Assembly: GCF_003111665.1 (NCBI RefSeq)
Contig: NZ_CP022188.1
Span: forward strand, 3,720,001 to 3,784,000
Source: Parazoarcus communis
GTDB lineage: Bacteria > Pseudomonadota > Gammaproteobacteria > Burkholderiales > Rhodocyclaceae
Reading direction: 5' to 3'
Length of the DNA stretch: 64,000 bases
Positions 42,959 through 51,102 of this stretch are shown here, one piece after another. The notes beneath the pieces are model-generated. The model had not been told where the DNA came from. It did no database searches and saw only the letters and a list, made by a program, of their open reading frames with translations. How positions within the stretch are numbered: position 1 is the stretch's first letter; each line of letters opens with the position of its first letter. Made by a program: the position numbers and the translations under genes.

Positions 42959-43257
42959 TGCTTTACGTTCTGATGGGTGAAGACGTACCGAATTCGCTGG
43001 AGAAGAGAAAGGCCGCGCGCCCCGAACATCTCCTGCGCCTTGAAAAGCTGCGTGACGAGGGTCGCCTGATTCTCGTCGGACCGATGCCCGCGATCGACTC
43101 GGCAGACCCTGGCCCTGCAGGGTTTGTCGGCAGCCTGGTCGTTGCCGAGTTCGCCTCGCAGGCCGATGCCGAAGCCTGGCTGGCCGATGACCCTTACGCC
43201 AAGCAGGGCGTGTTCGAACGGACTTCGGTTCGCCCGTTCATCAAGGTCATGCCGTGA
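42958..43257 (+). CDS. yciI: YciI family protein
   Basis: A 99-residue ferredoxin-like YCII-domain protein with PEHLLRLEKLRDEGRLILVGPMPAID and the conserved WLADDPYAKQGVF. Members are proposed to be small hydrolases or dehalogenase-like proteins; no reaction is established. It follows yciB with a one-base overlap and shares GTGA with bolA. Confidence 0.88.
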   Translation: MLYVLMGEDVPNSLEKRKAARPEHLLRLEKLRDEGRLILVGPMPAIDSADPGPAGFVGSLVVAEFASQADAEAWLADDPYAKQGVFERTSVRPFIKVMP

Positions 43258-43529
43258 GCGTTCCGGACCGCATCCGGGCCAAGCTCGCCGCCTTCGAGCC
43301 CTCACTGATCGAGGTGGAAGACGACAGCCATCTTCATGCAGGGCACGCCGGTGCAAGAAGCGGTGGAGGCCATTACAATCTGCATATCGTATCCGATGCA
43401 TTTATCGGCAAGAATACCGTTGCGCGGCATCGAATGATCTATACCGCGCTCGGCGAAATGATGAAAGGCGAGATTCACGCACTTGCCATTCGTGCTCAAA
43501 CGGCTGAAGAAGCCAAACAATCCAACTGA
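43254..43529 (+). CDS. BolA family transcription/Fe-S regulator
   Basis: A 91-residue BolA-fold protein starting at GTG (43254) inside the yciI stop. IRAKLAAFEPSLIEVEDDSHLHAGHAGA and the class-specific HYNLHIVSDAFIGKNTVARHRMIYTALGEMM carry the invariant His used for [2Fe-2S] binding with glutaredoxins. The variable C-terminal loop has no Cys in the BolA1 position; it is closest to BolA1/YrbA-like proteins. It is co-transcribed with yciI and ppiC. Confidence 0.9.
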   Translation: MSVPDRIRAKLAAFEPSLIEVEDDSHLHAGHAGARSGGGHYNLHIVSDAFIGKNTVARHRMIYTALGEMMKGEIHALAIRAQTAEEAKQSN

Positions 43530-43538
43530 GGAACACCG

Positions 43539-44321
43539 ATGAAAACTTTCCCGAGCCGTCTGGCTATCGCCCTCCTTGCGGGCTTCATCACACAGGCGAG
43601 CTTCGCGGCCGATTCCCTTGCTACGGTTAACGGCAAGGCCATTCCTGCCGCGCGTGCGGAAGCGATGATCAGCGAACAGCGCGCACAAGGCGCACCCGAT
43701 AGCCCGCAGTTGCGTGAAGCGGTACGTGAAGAACTGGTTCGCCGTGAGATTCTCGGCCAGGAAGCGGTCAACAAGGGCCTCGACAAGAAGGGTGACGTAC
43801 AGGCTCAGATGGAACTTGCACGTCAGGCAATCCTGATCCGCGCCTATCTGCAAGACTACGTCAAGAACAATGCCGTCTCGGAAGCCGACATCAAGAAGGA
43901 ATACGATGCGGTCAAGGGACGTATGGGCGACAAGGAGTACAAGCCCCGCCACGTTCTGCTCGAGACCGAAGAGCAAGCGAAGGAAGTGATCGCGAAGCTT
44001 CAGGCAGGTACCAAGATCGAAGATCTGGCCAAGGACTCGCGCGATCCCGGCTCCAAGGAGCGTGGTGGCGATCTGGGCTGGAGCAATCCCGGCATGTTCG
44101 TCGCGCCTTTCTCCGAAGCCATGGTAAAACTGAGCAAGGGCAAATTCACGACCACCCCGGTGAAGAGCGATTTCGGCTATCACGTCATCATGCTTGAAGA
44201 CGTGCGTGACCTTAAGGCGCCCCCCTACGAGGAGGTGAAGCCCCAGATTCAGCAGCGCCTGCAACAGCAGAAAGTCGAAAAGCACATCCTCGACCTGAGG
44301 GCCAAGGCCAAGGTTCAGTAA
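43539..44321 (+). CDS. Periplasmic PpiC/parvulin-type peptidyl-prolyl isomerase
   Basis: A 260-residue exported isomerase. It has a signal peptide (LAIALLAGFITQASFA), a SurA-like N-terminal helical region (residues 25-125), and a parvulin domain (about residues 135-230). That domain contains PRHVLLETEEQAKEVIAKL, GSKERGGDLGWSNPGMFVAPFSEAM and TTTPVKSDFGYHVIMLEDV. It helps fold outer-membrane and periplasmic proteins. It is the last gene of the yciB block and is followed 18 bases later by a strong terminator. Confidence 0.92.
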   Translation: MKTFPSRLAIALLAGFITQASFAADSLATVNGKAIPAARAEAMISEQRAQGAPDSPQLREAVREELVRREILGQEAVNKGLDKKGDVQAQMELARQAILIRAYLQDYVKNNAVSEADIKKEYDAVKGRMGDKEYKPRHVLLETEEQAKEVIAKLQAGTKIEDLAKDSRDPGSKERGGDLGWSNPGMFVAPFSEAMVKLSKGKFTTTPVKSDFGYHVIMLEDVRDLKAPPYEEVKPQIQQRLQQQKVEKHILDLRAKAKVQ

Positions 44322-44338
44322 GCCCTGCCTGAACAAAA

Positions 44339-44376
44339 AAACGGCTGGTGGAGCAATCCACCAGCCGTTTTTTGTT
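44339..44376 (+). terminator. Rho-independent terminator after ppiC
   Basis: AACGGCTGGTGGA, loop GCAA, TCCACCAGCCGTT: a 13-bp perfect stem followed by a T-run, and preceded by an A-run, so it can terminate in both directions. It separates ppiC from the convergent acyl-CoA dehydrogenase gene. Confidence 0.93.
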
Positions 44377-44412
44377 GGTGGTCTGCGGAGTTGCGCAGAC
44401 CACGCCGCCTGA

Positions 44413-46206
44413 TTAGAACAGCTCTTCTGGCAGTTCCAGCGCGCCAGCAGCACCATTCACAACCGCATACGCAAGGCCGGGTGCCTGAGCCATGACATGG
44501 TCTGCGTAGAAACGGGCCGTAGCCAGCTTTGCTGTGTAGAAACCGGCTTCTCCGGCCTGCTCGGCGAGCTTCTTCTTCGCCACGAGTGCTGCACGAGCCA
44601 TCTGCCAACCGCCCGCCACGATACCCAGCAGTTTCAGGAAGGGGACCGAACCGACCGAGGCTGCCTTGATGTCTTCGTTGTAGGTCGAAAGAATGTAGGC
44701 AACAGCCTCTTCCACGGCCGTGACACCCGCAGACAGCGAGCGGCGAATAGCAGCCAACGCCGGATCCGCGGCATCGAGCTGAGCTTCGACTTGACGCATC
44801 TCGGCAACCAGAGCCTTGATGGTCACGCCGTTCTCGCGGGCAATCTTGCGCCCGATCAGGTCGTTGGCCTGGATCGCAGTCGTACCTTCGTAAATCGTGG
44901 TAATCCGGGCATCCCGCAAATGCTGGGCCGCACCGGTTTCCTCGATGAAGCCCATGCCGCCATGTACCTGAACGCCCGTTGAGGCGACTTCGATCGAATT
45001 CTCGGTCAGCCAGCCCTTGACGACAGGAATCATCAGATCGACGAAGGCCTGCTTCTGCGCACGTACAGCCTGATCGCCGTGATGATGGGCAAAGTCGGTC
45101 GCCGCGCCGACCACGTATGCGAGTGCTCGCATGGCTTCGGTCTGGCTCTTCATCGACATCAGCATCCGGCGTACGTCGGCATGATGAATGATGCTGACCT
45201 TCGGGCCGCCGCGAACACCTGCTTCCGTGCCCTGGATACGGTCCTTCGCATACTGCAGCGCGTGCTGATACGCACGCTCGGACAGAGCGAGGCCTTCCAT
45301 GCCGACTGCGAAACGGGCCTCATTCATCATGATGAACATGTACTCGAGGCCGCGATTGGCTTCGCCAATCAGGGTGCCCACGGCACCACCGTTGTCGCCG
45401 AATGCGAGTACGCAGGTCGGGCTGGCATGAATGCCGAGTTTGTGTTCGATGGAAACGCAATGCACGTCGTTGCGCGCACCGAGGCTACCATCGGCGTTGA
45501 CCATGAACTTCGGCACGACGAACAGGGAAATGCCCTTCACCCCTTCGGGTGCATCCGGCAAACGCGCCAGCACCAGATGGATGATGTTGTCGGTCATGTC
45601 GTGATCACCGTAGGTGATGAAGATCTTCTGACCCGAAATCAGGTAGGTGCCGTCGCCCTGCGGTTCTGCCTTGGTGCGCACCGCGGCAAGGTCCGAGCCC
45701 GCCTGCGGTTCGGTCAGGTTCATGGTGCCGGTCCACTCGCCACTCACCATCTTCGGCAGGTACATCGTTTTCTGTTCGTCGCTGCCGCGCAGCATCAGTG
45801 ACTCGATCGCACCGGTGGTCAGCATCGGGCACAGCGAGAAAGCCATGTTGGCCGACTTCCACATCTCCATGACTGCTGTAGACAGCAGCTTGGGCAGACC
45901 CTGACCGCCATACTCCGGGTCACAGGCGAGTGCAGTCCAACCCGACTCGGCAAACTGGCGGTAGGCGTCCTTCCAGCCCGTAGCCGTCTTCACATTACCT
46001 TCGTTCCAGCTCGCGCCTTCCTGGTCGCCGCTCCAGTTGAGCGGTGCCAGCACACCGCTGGCAAACTTGTTCGCCTCTTCCAGAATTGCATCGACAAGAT
46101 CGGACGACACCTCATCGTTACCGGGTAACGCTGCGACGCCGTCAAAGTCGGCCAGTTCATTCATCACGAACTGCATGTCGCGAATCGGGGCGGTGTAGTT
46201 ACTCAT
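44413..46206 (-). CDS. Long acyl-CoA dehydrogenase (DmdC-like subgroup)
   Basis: A 597-residue flavoprotein, about 200 residues longer than short-chain acyl-CoA dehydrogenases, with the extended C-terminal domain. MNLTEPQAGSDLAAVRTKAEPQ, QVHGGMGFIEETGAAQHLRDARITTIYEGTTAIQANDL (catalytic Glu in YEGT) and QKIFITYGDHDM are visible. This subgroup includes 3-methylmercaptopropionyl-CoA dehydrogenase DmdC and long-chain fatty acyl-CoA dehydrogenases; substrate is not determinable here. It passes electrons to the EtfAB encoded 2 kb upstream. Confidence 0.9.
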   Translation of the reverse strand: MSNYTAPIRDMQFVMNELADFDGVAALPGNDEVSSDLVDAILEEANKFASGVLAPLNWSGDQEGASWNEGNVKTATGWKDAYRQFAESGWTALACDPEYGGQGLPKLLSTAVMEMWKSANMAFSLCPMLTTGAIESLMLRGSDEQKTMYLPKMVSGEWTGTMNLTEPQAGSDLAAVRTKAEPQGDGTYLISGQKIFITYGDHDMTDNIIHLVLARLPDAPEGVKGISLFVVPKFMVNADGSLGARNDVHCVSIEHKLGIHASPTCVLAFGDNGGAVGTLIGEANRGLEYMFIMMNEARFAVGMEGLALSERAYQHALQYAKDRIQGTEAGVRGGPKVSIIHHADVRRMLMSMKSQTEAMRALAYVVGAATDFAHHHGDQAVRAQKQAFVDLMIPVVKGWLTENSIEVASTGVQVHGGMGFIEETGAAQHLRDARITTIYEGTTAIQANDLIGRKIARENGVTIKALVAEMRQVEAQLDAADPALAAIRRSLSAGVTAVEEAVAYILSTYNEDIKAASVGSVPFLKLLGIVAGGWQMARAALVAKKKLAEQAGEAGFYTAKLATARFYADHVMAQAPGLAYAVVNGAAGALELPEELF

Positions 46207-46248
46207 TGGTCTCCCTCCGGATAGTGCGTTATGAACGACCCGAGAACC

Positions 46249-46914
46249 TTATTTGTTCCACAGGTAGCGGCGGTCATCGAATGCCACTACCCATTCGGGT
46301 CGGTAGATCACCATGACTGTGATCAATGCGCCACTCAGCCAGCCTTCGGCAAAGCCGAGAAACAGAAAATAGGGCAGGTACTCATTGATCAGGAACATCG
46401 CCGGGTAAGCACCTGACAGCACCATCGCCGCAGAGGTGATTACCCCCTGCAGCATGATCGTCAGGGCCGACCCAGCGAAGCCAACAACAAAAATGAAAAC
46501 GAAGAAATGCGCTGGCAGATAGCGCACGACAAAGCGATGAATGCCGTGGGCAATCATCACTGGCAATGCAGCCATCAGCATGAAGTTGATGGGCCATGCC
46601 TGCCACTCAACGGAACCATTGAGGGTGATCACGCTGAGGGTGAGCGCAAGCGCAATGATCGCCAGTCGCGGACCGAGTGTCAGCGTGACCGCCATCGCAC
46701 CAAGCATGTGCAGATTGAGCCCGGGCTTGACCCCGGCCTTCAGACTCCAGGTCAGCCCCAGCCCGATCACAAAGCCCAGCAGGAGATTGAGTTGCGTCCC
46801 CTGACTGAGCCTTTTCCACGGTGCTTTCAGAACACTCTGATACAGCACCAGTAGCGCAAGCGCAGCAGCAATCCAGTGCCACGTTGTCGAAAACAACGAA
46901 GCCGGAAGATTCAT
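46249..46914 (-). CDS. Orphan CbiM-like energy-coupling-factor membrane protein
   Basis: A 221-residue protein with six or seven membrane segments. GLNLHMLGAMAVTLTLGPRLAIIALAL matches the core of CbiM/NikM S-components of Co/Ni ECF transporters. Its N-terminus is MNLPASLFSTTWHW, not the MHI(P/M) whose His2 binds metal in CbiM. No CbiN, CbiQ, CbiO or cobalamin gene is adjacent, and no cobalamin riboswitch is apparent. It lies between the acyl-CoA dehydrogenase and etfA genes on the same strand (21-42-base gaps). Its function and partners are unknown. Confidence 0.75.
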   Translation of the reverse strand: MNLPASLFSTTWHWIAAALALLVLYQSVLKAPWKRLSQGTQLNLLLGFVIGLGLTWSLKAGVKPGLNLHMLGAMAVTLTLGPRLAIIALALTLSVITLNGSVEWQAWPINFMLMAALPVMIAHGIHRFVVRYLPAHFFVFIFVVGFAGSALTIMLQGVITSAAMVLSGAYPAMFLINEYLPYFLFLGFAEGWLSGALITVMVIYRPEWVVAFDDRRYLWNK

Positions 46915-46935
46915 CTGTGCGCCCTGCCCCCTGCC

Positions 46936-47868
46936 TTAGCCCAGTGCCTTCGTCAGTTCGGGAATGACGCTGAACAGATCACCCACCAGACCATAGTCGG
47001 CAACCTGGAAGATCGGCGCTTCCGGATCCTTGTTGATCGCCACGATCACCTTGGAGTCCTTCATCCCGGCCAGGTGCTGGATCGCACCCGAGATACCCAC
47101 CGCGATGTAGAGCTGCGGGGCGACGATCTTGCCGGTCTGACCGACCTGGTAGTCGTTGGGCACGTAACCGGCGTCGACCGCGGCACGGCTGGCGCCGAGG
47201 GCGGCACCGAGCTTGTCGGCCAGCGGCTCGAGCATGGCGTGGTAGTTCTCGCCGCTGCCCACACCGCGACCACCGGAGACGATGATCTTGGCCGCGCCCA
47301 GTTCGGGGCGGGCGCTCTTGACGATCTCGCGGCTCACCAGCGTGGCCAGTCCGAGGTCGGCCGGCGCGGTAACGGCTTCGATGGCGGCAGCACCGCCCTC
47401 GCCCGCCGCTTCAAACGCGGTGGTGCGTACCGTGATGAGCTTGATCGCGTCCGCACTCTTGACCGTGGCCAGCGCGTTGCCGGCGTAGATCGGGCGCACG
47501 AAGGTGTCGGCATCTTCGATGGCGACGATGTCGCTGATCTGGGCCACGTCCAGCTGTGCCGCCACGCGCGGCAGCATGTTCTTGCCCGCGCTGCTGGCCG
47601 GCACCAGGATGTGGCTGTAGCCCGAGGCCAGACCCTTCACCAGTTCGGCGACGTTCTCGGCGGTCTGCGCTTCGAGGTGGGCGGCGTCGGCCACCAGCAC
47701 CTTGGCCACACCCGCGATCTTCGCCGCGGCTTCGGCCGCTGCACCGCAGGCACTGCCGGCGACCAGCACGTGCACGTCGCTGCCAAGCGCAGCGGCGGCG
47801 GTGACGGTGTTGAGGGTGGCTGCCTTGATGGCCTGATTGTCGTGTTCGGCAATTACAAGAATGGACAT
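46936..47868 (-). CDS. etfA: Electron transfer flavoprotein alpha subunit
   Basis: A 310-residue FAD-binding subunit. The N-terminal domain starts [22 protein letters not shown]. The C-terminal FAD domain has [72 protein letters not shown]. With EtfB it carries electrons from acyl-CoA dehydrogenases to the quinone pool via ETF-QO. It follows etfB by one base. Confidence 0.96.
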   Translation of the reverse strand: MSILVIAEHDNQAIKAATLNTVTAAAALGSDVHVLVAGSACGAAAEAAAKIAGVAKVLVADAAHLEAQTAENVAELVKGLASGYSHILVPASSAGKNMLPRVAAQLDVAQISDIVAIEDADTFVRPIYAGNALATVKSADAIKLITVRTTAFEAAGEGGAAAIEAVTAPADLGLATLVSREIVKSARPELGAAKIIVSGGRGVGSGENYHAMLEPLADKLGAALGASRAAVDAGYVPNDYQVGQTGKIVAPQLYIAVGISGAIQHLAGMKDSKVIVAINKDPEAPIFQVADYGLVGDLFSVIPELTKALG

Positions 47869-47869
47869 G

Positions 47870-48619
47870 TCAGATCACCTTCGCTTCGTTCTTGAGTTTC
47901 TCAACCAGCTGGGCCACGTCGGCCACGCGCACACCGGCGCTGCGCTTCGGCGGCTCGGAGACCTTGAGCGTGGTGAGGCGCGGGGCCACATCCACGCCGA
48001 GGTCGGCCGGCTTCACCGTCTCGAGCGGCTTCTTCTTGGCCTTCATGATGTTGGGCAGCGTGGCGTAGCGCGGCTCGTTCAGGCGCAGGTCGGTGGTCAC
48101 CACCGCCGGCAGCGAGATCGCCAGGGTCTCCAGACCGCCGTCGATTTCCCGCATCACGTTGGCCTTGCCGTCAGCCAGCGTCAGCTTGGAGGCAAACGTG
48201 GCCTGCGGCCAGCCATTGAGCGCCGCCAGCATCTGACCGGTCTGGTTGGCATCGTCGTCGATCGCCTGCTTGCCGCAGATCACCAGCGTCGGGCCTTCCT
48301 TGTCGCACACGGCCTTGAGCAGCTTGGCCACGGCCAGCGGCTGCAGCTCGACATCGGTCTCGACCAGAATGCCGCGGTCCGCACCAATGGCCATCGCAGC
48401 GCGCACTGTTTCCTGACATGCCGTCACGCCGCACGACACCACCACCACTTCGGTGGCCACGCCGGCTTCTTTCAGACGCACCGCCTCTTCAACCGCGATC
48501 TCGTCGAACGGGTTCATGCTCATCTTGACGTTGGCGATGTCCACACCGCTACCGTCCGCCTTGACGCGGACCTTTACGTTGTAATCAACAACGCGTTTGA
48601 CCGGGACCAGAATCTTCAA
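47870..48619 (-). CDS. etfB: Electron transfer flavoprotein beta subunit
   Basis: A 249-residue protein starting [27 protein letters not shown], with the AMP-binding segment [27 protein letters not shown] and the ETF-QO/dehydrogenase recognition loop. It is the first gene of etfBA. It is divergent from a TetR regulator, and the shared intergenic region holds two inverted-repeat operators at 48717-48776. Confidence 0.96.
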   Translation of the reverse strand: MKILVPVKRVVDYNVKVRVKADGSGVDIANVKMSMNPFDEIAVEEAVRLKEAGVATEVVVVSCGVTACQETVRAAMAIGADRGILVETDVELQPLAVAKLLKAVCDKEGPTLVICGKQAIDDDANQTGQMLAALNGWPQATFASKLTLADGKANVMREIDGGLETLAISLPAVVTTDLRLNEPRYATLPNIMKAKKKPLETVKPADLGVDVAPRLTTLKVSEPPKRSAGVRVADVAQLVEKLKNEAKVI

Positions 48620-48716
48620 TGTCGCGCTCCTTTGGATATTTCGTTGTCTCCCCGCTCCGCTGTTCAGCAGACGAGCCGAACTATTATGTCACTGCGGACG
48701 AGGCTTTACACCCATG

Positions 48717-48776
48717 CCGATACGTATGACGTCTGCGACCATACGCATCGGTACGGGACACATACGGTAGCGTATG
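48717..48776. promoter_or_regulatory. Two inverted-repeat operators between etfB and the TetR-family gene
   Basis: Site 1: CCGATACGTATGA (48717-48729) and CCATACGCATCGG (48739-48751) are near-perfect inverted copies (11 of 13 bases) with a 9-base spacer. Site 2: CATACG-GTAG-CGTATG (48761-48776) is perfect. CGTATG or its complement occurs five times in 84 bases (48723, 48740, 48761, 48771, 48801). Control of both etfBA and the TetR gene is inferred. Confidence 0.6.
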
Positions 48777-48803
48777 GAAACAGAATCGTCAATACTATGC
48801 CGT

Positions 48804-49403
48804 ATGGACAAAACCCCGAACAAACCAAGAACTCAGCTCGACCGCGAAGCGTGGGTCAATGCCGCCATCGAAGTCCTTGCCGAGGAAGGCATCGCCGGGC
48901 TACGGGTTGAAGTGCTGGCGAAACGCCTGAAAGTCACAAAGGGCAGTTTCTACTGGCATTTTCAGGACCGCCGCGACCTCCTGATTGCCATCCTTGGCCT
49001 GTGGAAGGACGGACGGATACGCGACATCATCAAGCAGACGGCCGCCGAACCCGGCAAGGAGCTCGCGCAGATCTACCACGTCATCGACGTCTATAGTGCG
49101 AACCGAAGCCGGCGGGGCATGATGATCGAACTCGCGGTGCGTGACTGGGCGCGCCGGGACGCAGACGCCGCAGCCATCGTCGCCGAAGTCGATGATGTTC
49201 GCCTGCGCTGCGCTCGCGACCTGTTCCTCGCCTGTGGCGTACCGATGGAAGAAGCGTCGAGCCGCTGCATGCTCCTCTACGCTTATGTGTTCGGTGTGTC
49301 CCTGATGAGCTACGAAAAGTTCGACAGCGATGTTGCGCGCCTGAAGCATGACATCGCCGATCTTATCGCCCGTTCGTGCGTGGGCGCGGCTGCTTCCACT
49401 TAG
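48804..49403 (+). CDS. TetR-family transcriptional regulator
   Basis: A 199-residue regulator. The N-terminal helix-turn-helix is VLAEEGIAGLRVEVLAKRLKVTKGSFYWHFQDRRDLLIAIL (about residues 22-62). The helical ligand domain has no recognised signature. The ATG at 48804 lies inside the CGTATG motif; an in-frame ATG at 48774 lies inside operator site 2 and would add ten residues. The divergent etfBA suggests it responds to acyl-CoA or fatty acid and controls beta-oxidation. The stop overlaps the convergent tatD stop by 4 bases. Confidence 0.88.
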   Translation: MDKTPNKPRTQLDREAWVNAAIEVLAEEGIAGLRVEVLAKRLKVTKGSFYWHFQDRRDLLIAILGLWKDGRIRDIIKQTAAEPGKELAQIYHVIDVYSANRSRRGMMIELAVRDWARRDADAAAIVAEVDDVRLRCARDLFLACGVPMEEASSRCMLLYAYVFGVSLMSYEKFDSDVARLKHDIADLIARSCVGAAAST

Positions 49404-50182
49404 ACCGCCGCACTGCTCACATCGAGCCCAGGCAGGGCTGCGCGCGCGTTGACACTAGTCGCACGGATCACTTCTTCGACAGGCAAGCCCCGAAGGTCGG
49501 CAAGAATCCGTGCGTAGCGTGCAATATTGGCAGGGACGTTGGGGAGGCCCTGCCCCCAGGCTGGCGCCATGTCGGGCGCATCGGTTTCAAGCACGATCGA
49601 CTCAAGTGGTAGTTCGGTCGCCAGACGGCGGATGCGCTGTGAGCCTTCAAAACTCATCGCCCCGCCGAATCCGAGCTTGAAGCCGAGCTTGATGAAAGCA
49701 TCCGCTTGCTGCCGGCTGCCGTTGAAGGCATGTGCGATTCCTCCGCAGACCGCATGCAGGCGGAGCTGCTTCAGCACTGCGTCCTGCGCCCGGCGCAGGT
49801 GCAGAATGACCGGAAGCTTGTAACGCTGAGCAATACGAAGCTGGGCAACAAAGAAAAGCAGTTGCTGCTCACGATCGACATCTTCGACGAAATGATCGAG
49901 GCCGATTTCTCCGACCGCAACACATTTTTCGCGACCTAGCTCGTATTCCAGCAGTTCAAGATCAGCCTGGGTCGCCTCACCGGTGTACAGGGGATGAATT
50001 CCCAGCGCCGGGTGAATATCGCGGTTTGCTGACGCAAGTGCCGCAACGCGCCTGAAACTCTCCCGATCCACCGCAGGAACGACAAATGCGCCAACGCCGG
50101 CGGCCCTTGCGTCGATCAGCACCTTCTCCCGATTGCCGTCGAACTCTGAGGCGTCGAGATGGATGTGCGTATCGATCAGCAT
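49400..50182 (-). CDS. tatD: TatD-family metal-dependent hydrolase
   Basis: A 260-residue amidohydrolase-fold protein with metal ligands in LIDTHIHLDASEF, a conserved Glu in VAVGEIGLDHFVED, and VLETDAPDMAPAW. TatD-type proteins are Mg-dependent 3'-5' exonucleases/DNases. I chose the ATG at 50182; the frame also opens at a TTG at 50194. It follows the enoyl-CoA hydratase-like gene by 22 bases on the same strand, so co-transcription is possible but no functional link is known. Confidence 0.9.
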   Translation of the reverse strand: MLIDTHIHLDASEFDGNREKVLIDARAAGVGAFVVPAVDRESFRRVAALASANRDIHPALGIHPLYTGEATQADLELLEYELGREKCVAVGEIGLDHFVEDVDREQQLLFFVAQLRIAQRYKLPVILHLRRAQDAVLKQLRLHAVCGGIAHAFNGSRQQADAFIKLGFKLGFGGAMSFEGSQRIRRLATELPLESIVLETDAPDMAPAWGQGLPNVPANIARYARILADLRGLPVEEVIRATSVNARAALPGLDVSSAAV

Positions 50183-50204
50183 GGCCGCCGCCAAGCTCTT
50201 GAGC

Positions 50205-51005
50205 TCAGCACCCCTTCCATTCGGGTTTGCGCTTGCCGACGAAGGCGTCTATGCCCTCGGCCGCATCGTTCGTCATCATGTTGCAGGCCATGGTTTCTGC
50301 CGCCATCTGATAGGCCGCATCCATGCCCATCTCGAGTTGGCGGTAAAACATCTGCTTGCCCATGCTTACTGCCACCGGCGACTTGGCAACGATCGCTGCC
50401 GCGAGCCTTGCGACCTCATCATCCAATTGGTCGAGCGCGACCACGCGGTTCACCAGACCGCGTCGCTGTGCCTCATGCGCATCGATGAAATCGCCCGTGA
50501 CAAGCATCTCGAAGGCCTCTTTGCGCCCCATGTTGCGCGACAGCCCGACACTAGGGGTGGCACAGAACAGACCGACATTGATGCCCGAAACCGCAAACTT
50601 GGCGACATCGGACGCCACCGCGAGGTCGCACATCGACACCAACTGACAACCGGCAGCCGTTGCAATGCCGTGAATGCGCGCGATGACCGGCTGCGGAATC
50701 TCGGTGAGTCGCACCATGAACTTTCCGCACAGGCGGAAGAGCTCCTGCTGGAAGCCCAGGTTGTGGTTGGCCCGCATCTCCTTGAGATCGTGCCCCGCGC
50801 AAAATGCCTTGCCCTCTCCAGCCAACACCACCACGCGGACACTCTTGTCAGCAGCAATGGCATCGATCTCGGTGAGCAGGGTTTCGAGCATCGCCTTTGA
50901 CAGCGAATTGAACTGCATCGGCCGATTCAGCGTCAGCGTTGTCACACCCGCTTCGTCTCGACGAAGCAGCATCTGTTCATCGGCTTGATTGGGAACTGCG
51001 CTCAT
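50205..51005 (-). CDS. Crotonase-family enoyl-CoA hydratase-like protein without catalytic glutamates
   Basis: A 266-residue crotonase-fold protein with oxyanion-hole segments GKAFCAGHDLKEM and IATAAGCQLVSMCD. In enoyl-CoA hydratase the catalytic glutamates lie in GGGCELAMMCD and FGQPE. Here the matching positions are Gln121 (AAGCQ) and Gly141 (FAVSG), so ordinary hydration is unlikely. GINVGLFCATPSVGLSRNMGRKEAFEMLVTG is the pattern of the ECHDC3-like subgroup, whose function is unknown. AGGAGG (GGAGGAG region) precedes the ATG at 51005. An ACGTTAACGT palindrome and a large hairpin lie just upstream. Confidence 0.88.
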   Translation of the reverse strand: MSAVPNQADEQMLLRRDEAGVTTLTLNRPMQFNSLSKAMLETLLTEIDAIAADKSVRVVVLAGEGKAFCAGHDLKEMRANHNLGFQQELFRLCGKFMVRLTEIPQPVIARIHGIATAAGCQLVSMCDLAVASDVAKFAVSGINVGLFCATPSVGLSRNMGRKEAFEMLVTGDFIDAHEAQRRGLVNRVVALDQLDDEVARLAAAIVAKSPVAVSMGKQMFYRQLEMGMDAAYQMAAETMACNMMTNDAAEGIDAFVGKRKPEWKGC

Positions 51006-51023
51006 GTCTCCTCCTTTTGATTT

Positions 51024-51033
51024 ACGTTAACGT
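51024..51033. promoter_or_regulatory. Palindrome ACGTTAACGT before the enoyl-CoA hydratase-like gene
   Basis: A perfect 10-bp palindrome within TTTACGTTAACGTCAA, 19-28 bases upstream of the start codon. The form TTGACGTTAACGTAAA resembles the operators I recall for LiuR, the MerR-type repressor of branched-chain amino acid and acyl-CoA catabolism in proteobacteria. That assignment is from memory and unproven. Confidence 0.45.
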
Positions 51034-51037
51034 CAAC

Positions 51038-51073
51038 GGCCGATCATGTTAGCGCGAAGCCACATGATCGGCC
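51038..51073 (-). repeat. 12-bp hairpin between acyl-CoA ligase and enoyl-CoA hydratase-like gene
   Basis: GGCCGATCATGT and ACATGATCGGCC form a perfect 12-bp stem with a 12-base loop. It is 29 bases behind the acyl-CoA ligase stop, in the direction of transcription. No U-tract follows, so it is an mRNA stabiliser, processing site or attenuator rather than a classical terminator. Confidence 0.6.
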
Positions 51074-51102
51074 ATCCCGAACGAATTATTATTTTTACAA
51101 AC

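Noticed and set aside
46915..46935. Cobalamin riboswitch before the CbiM-like gene
   Set aside because: Only 21 bases separate it from etfA, far too short, and no conserved B12-box sequence is present.
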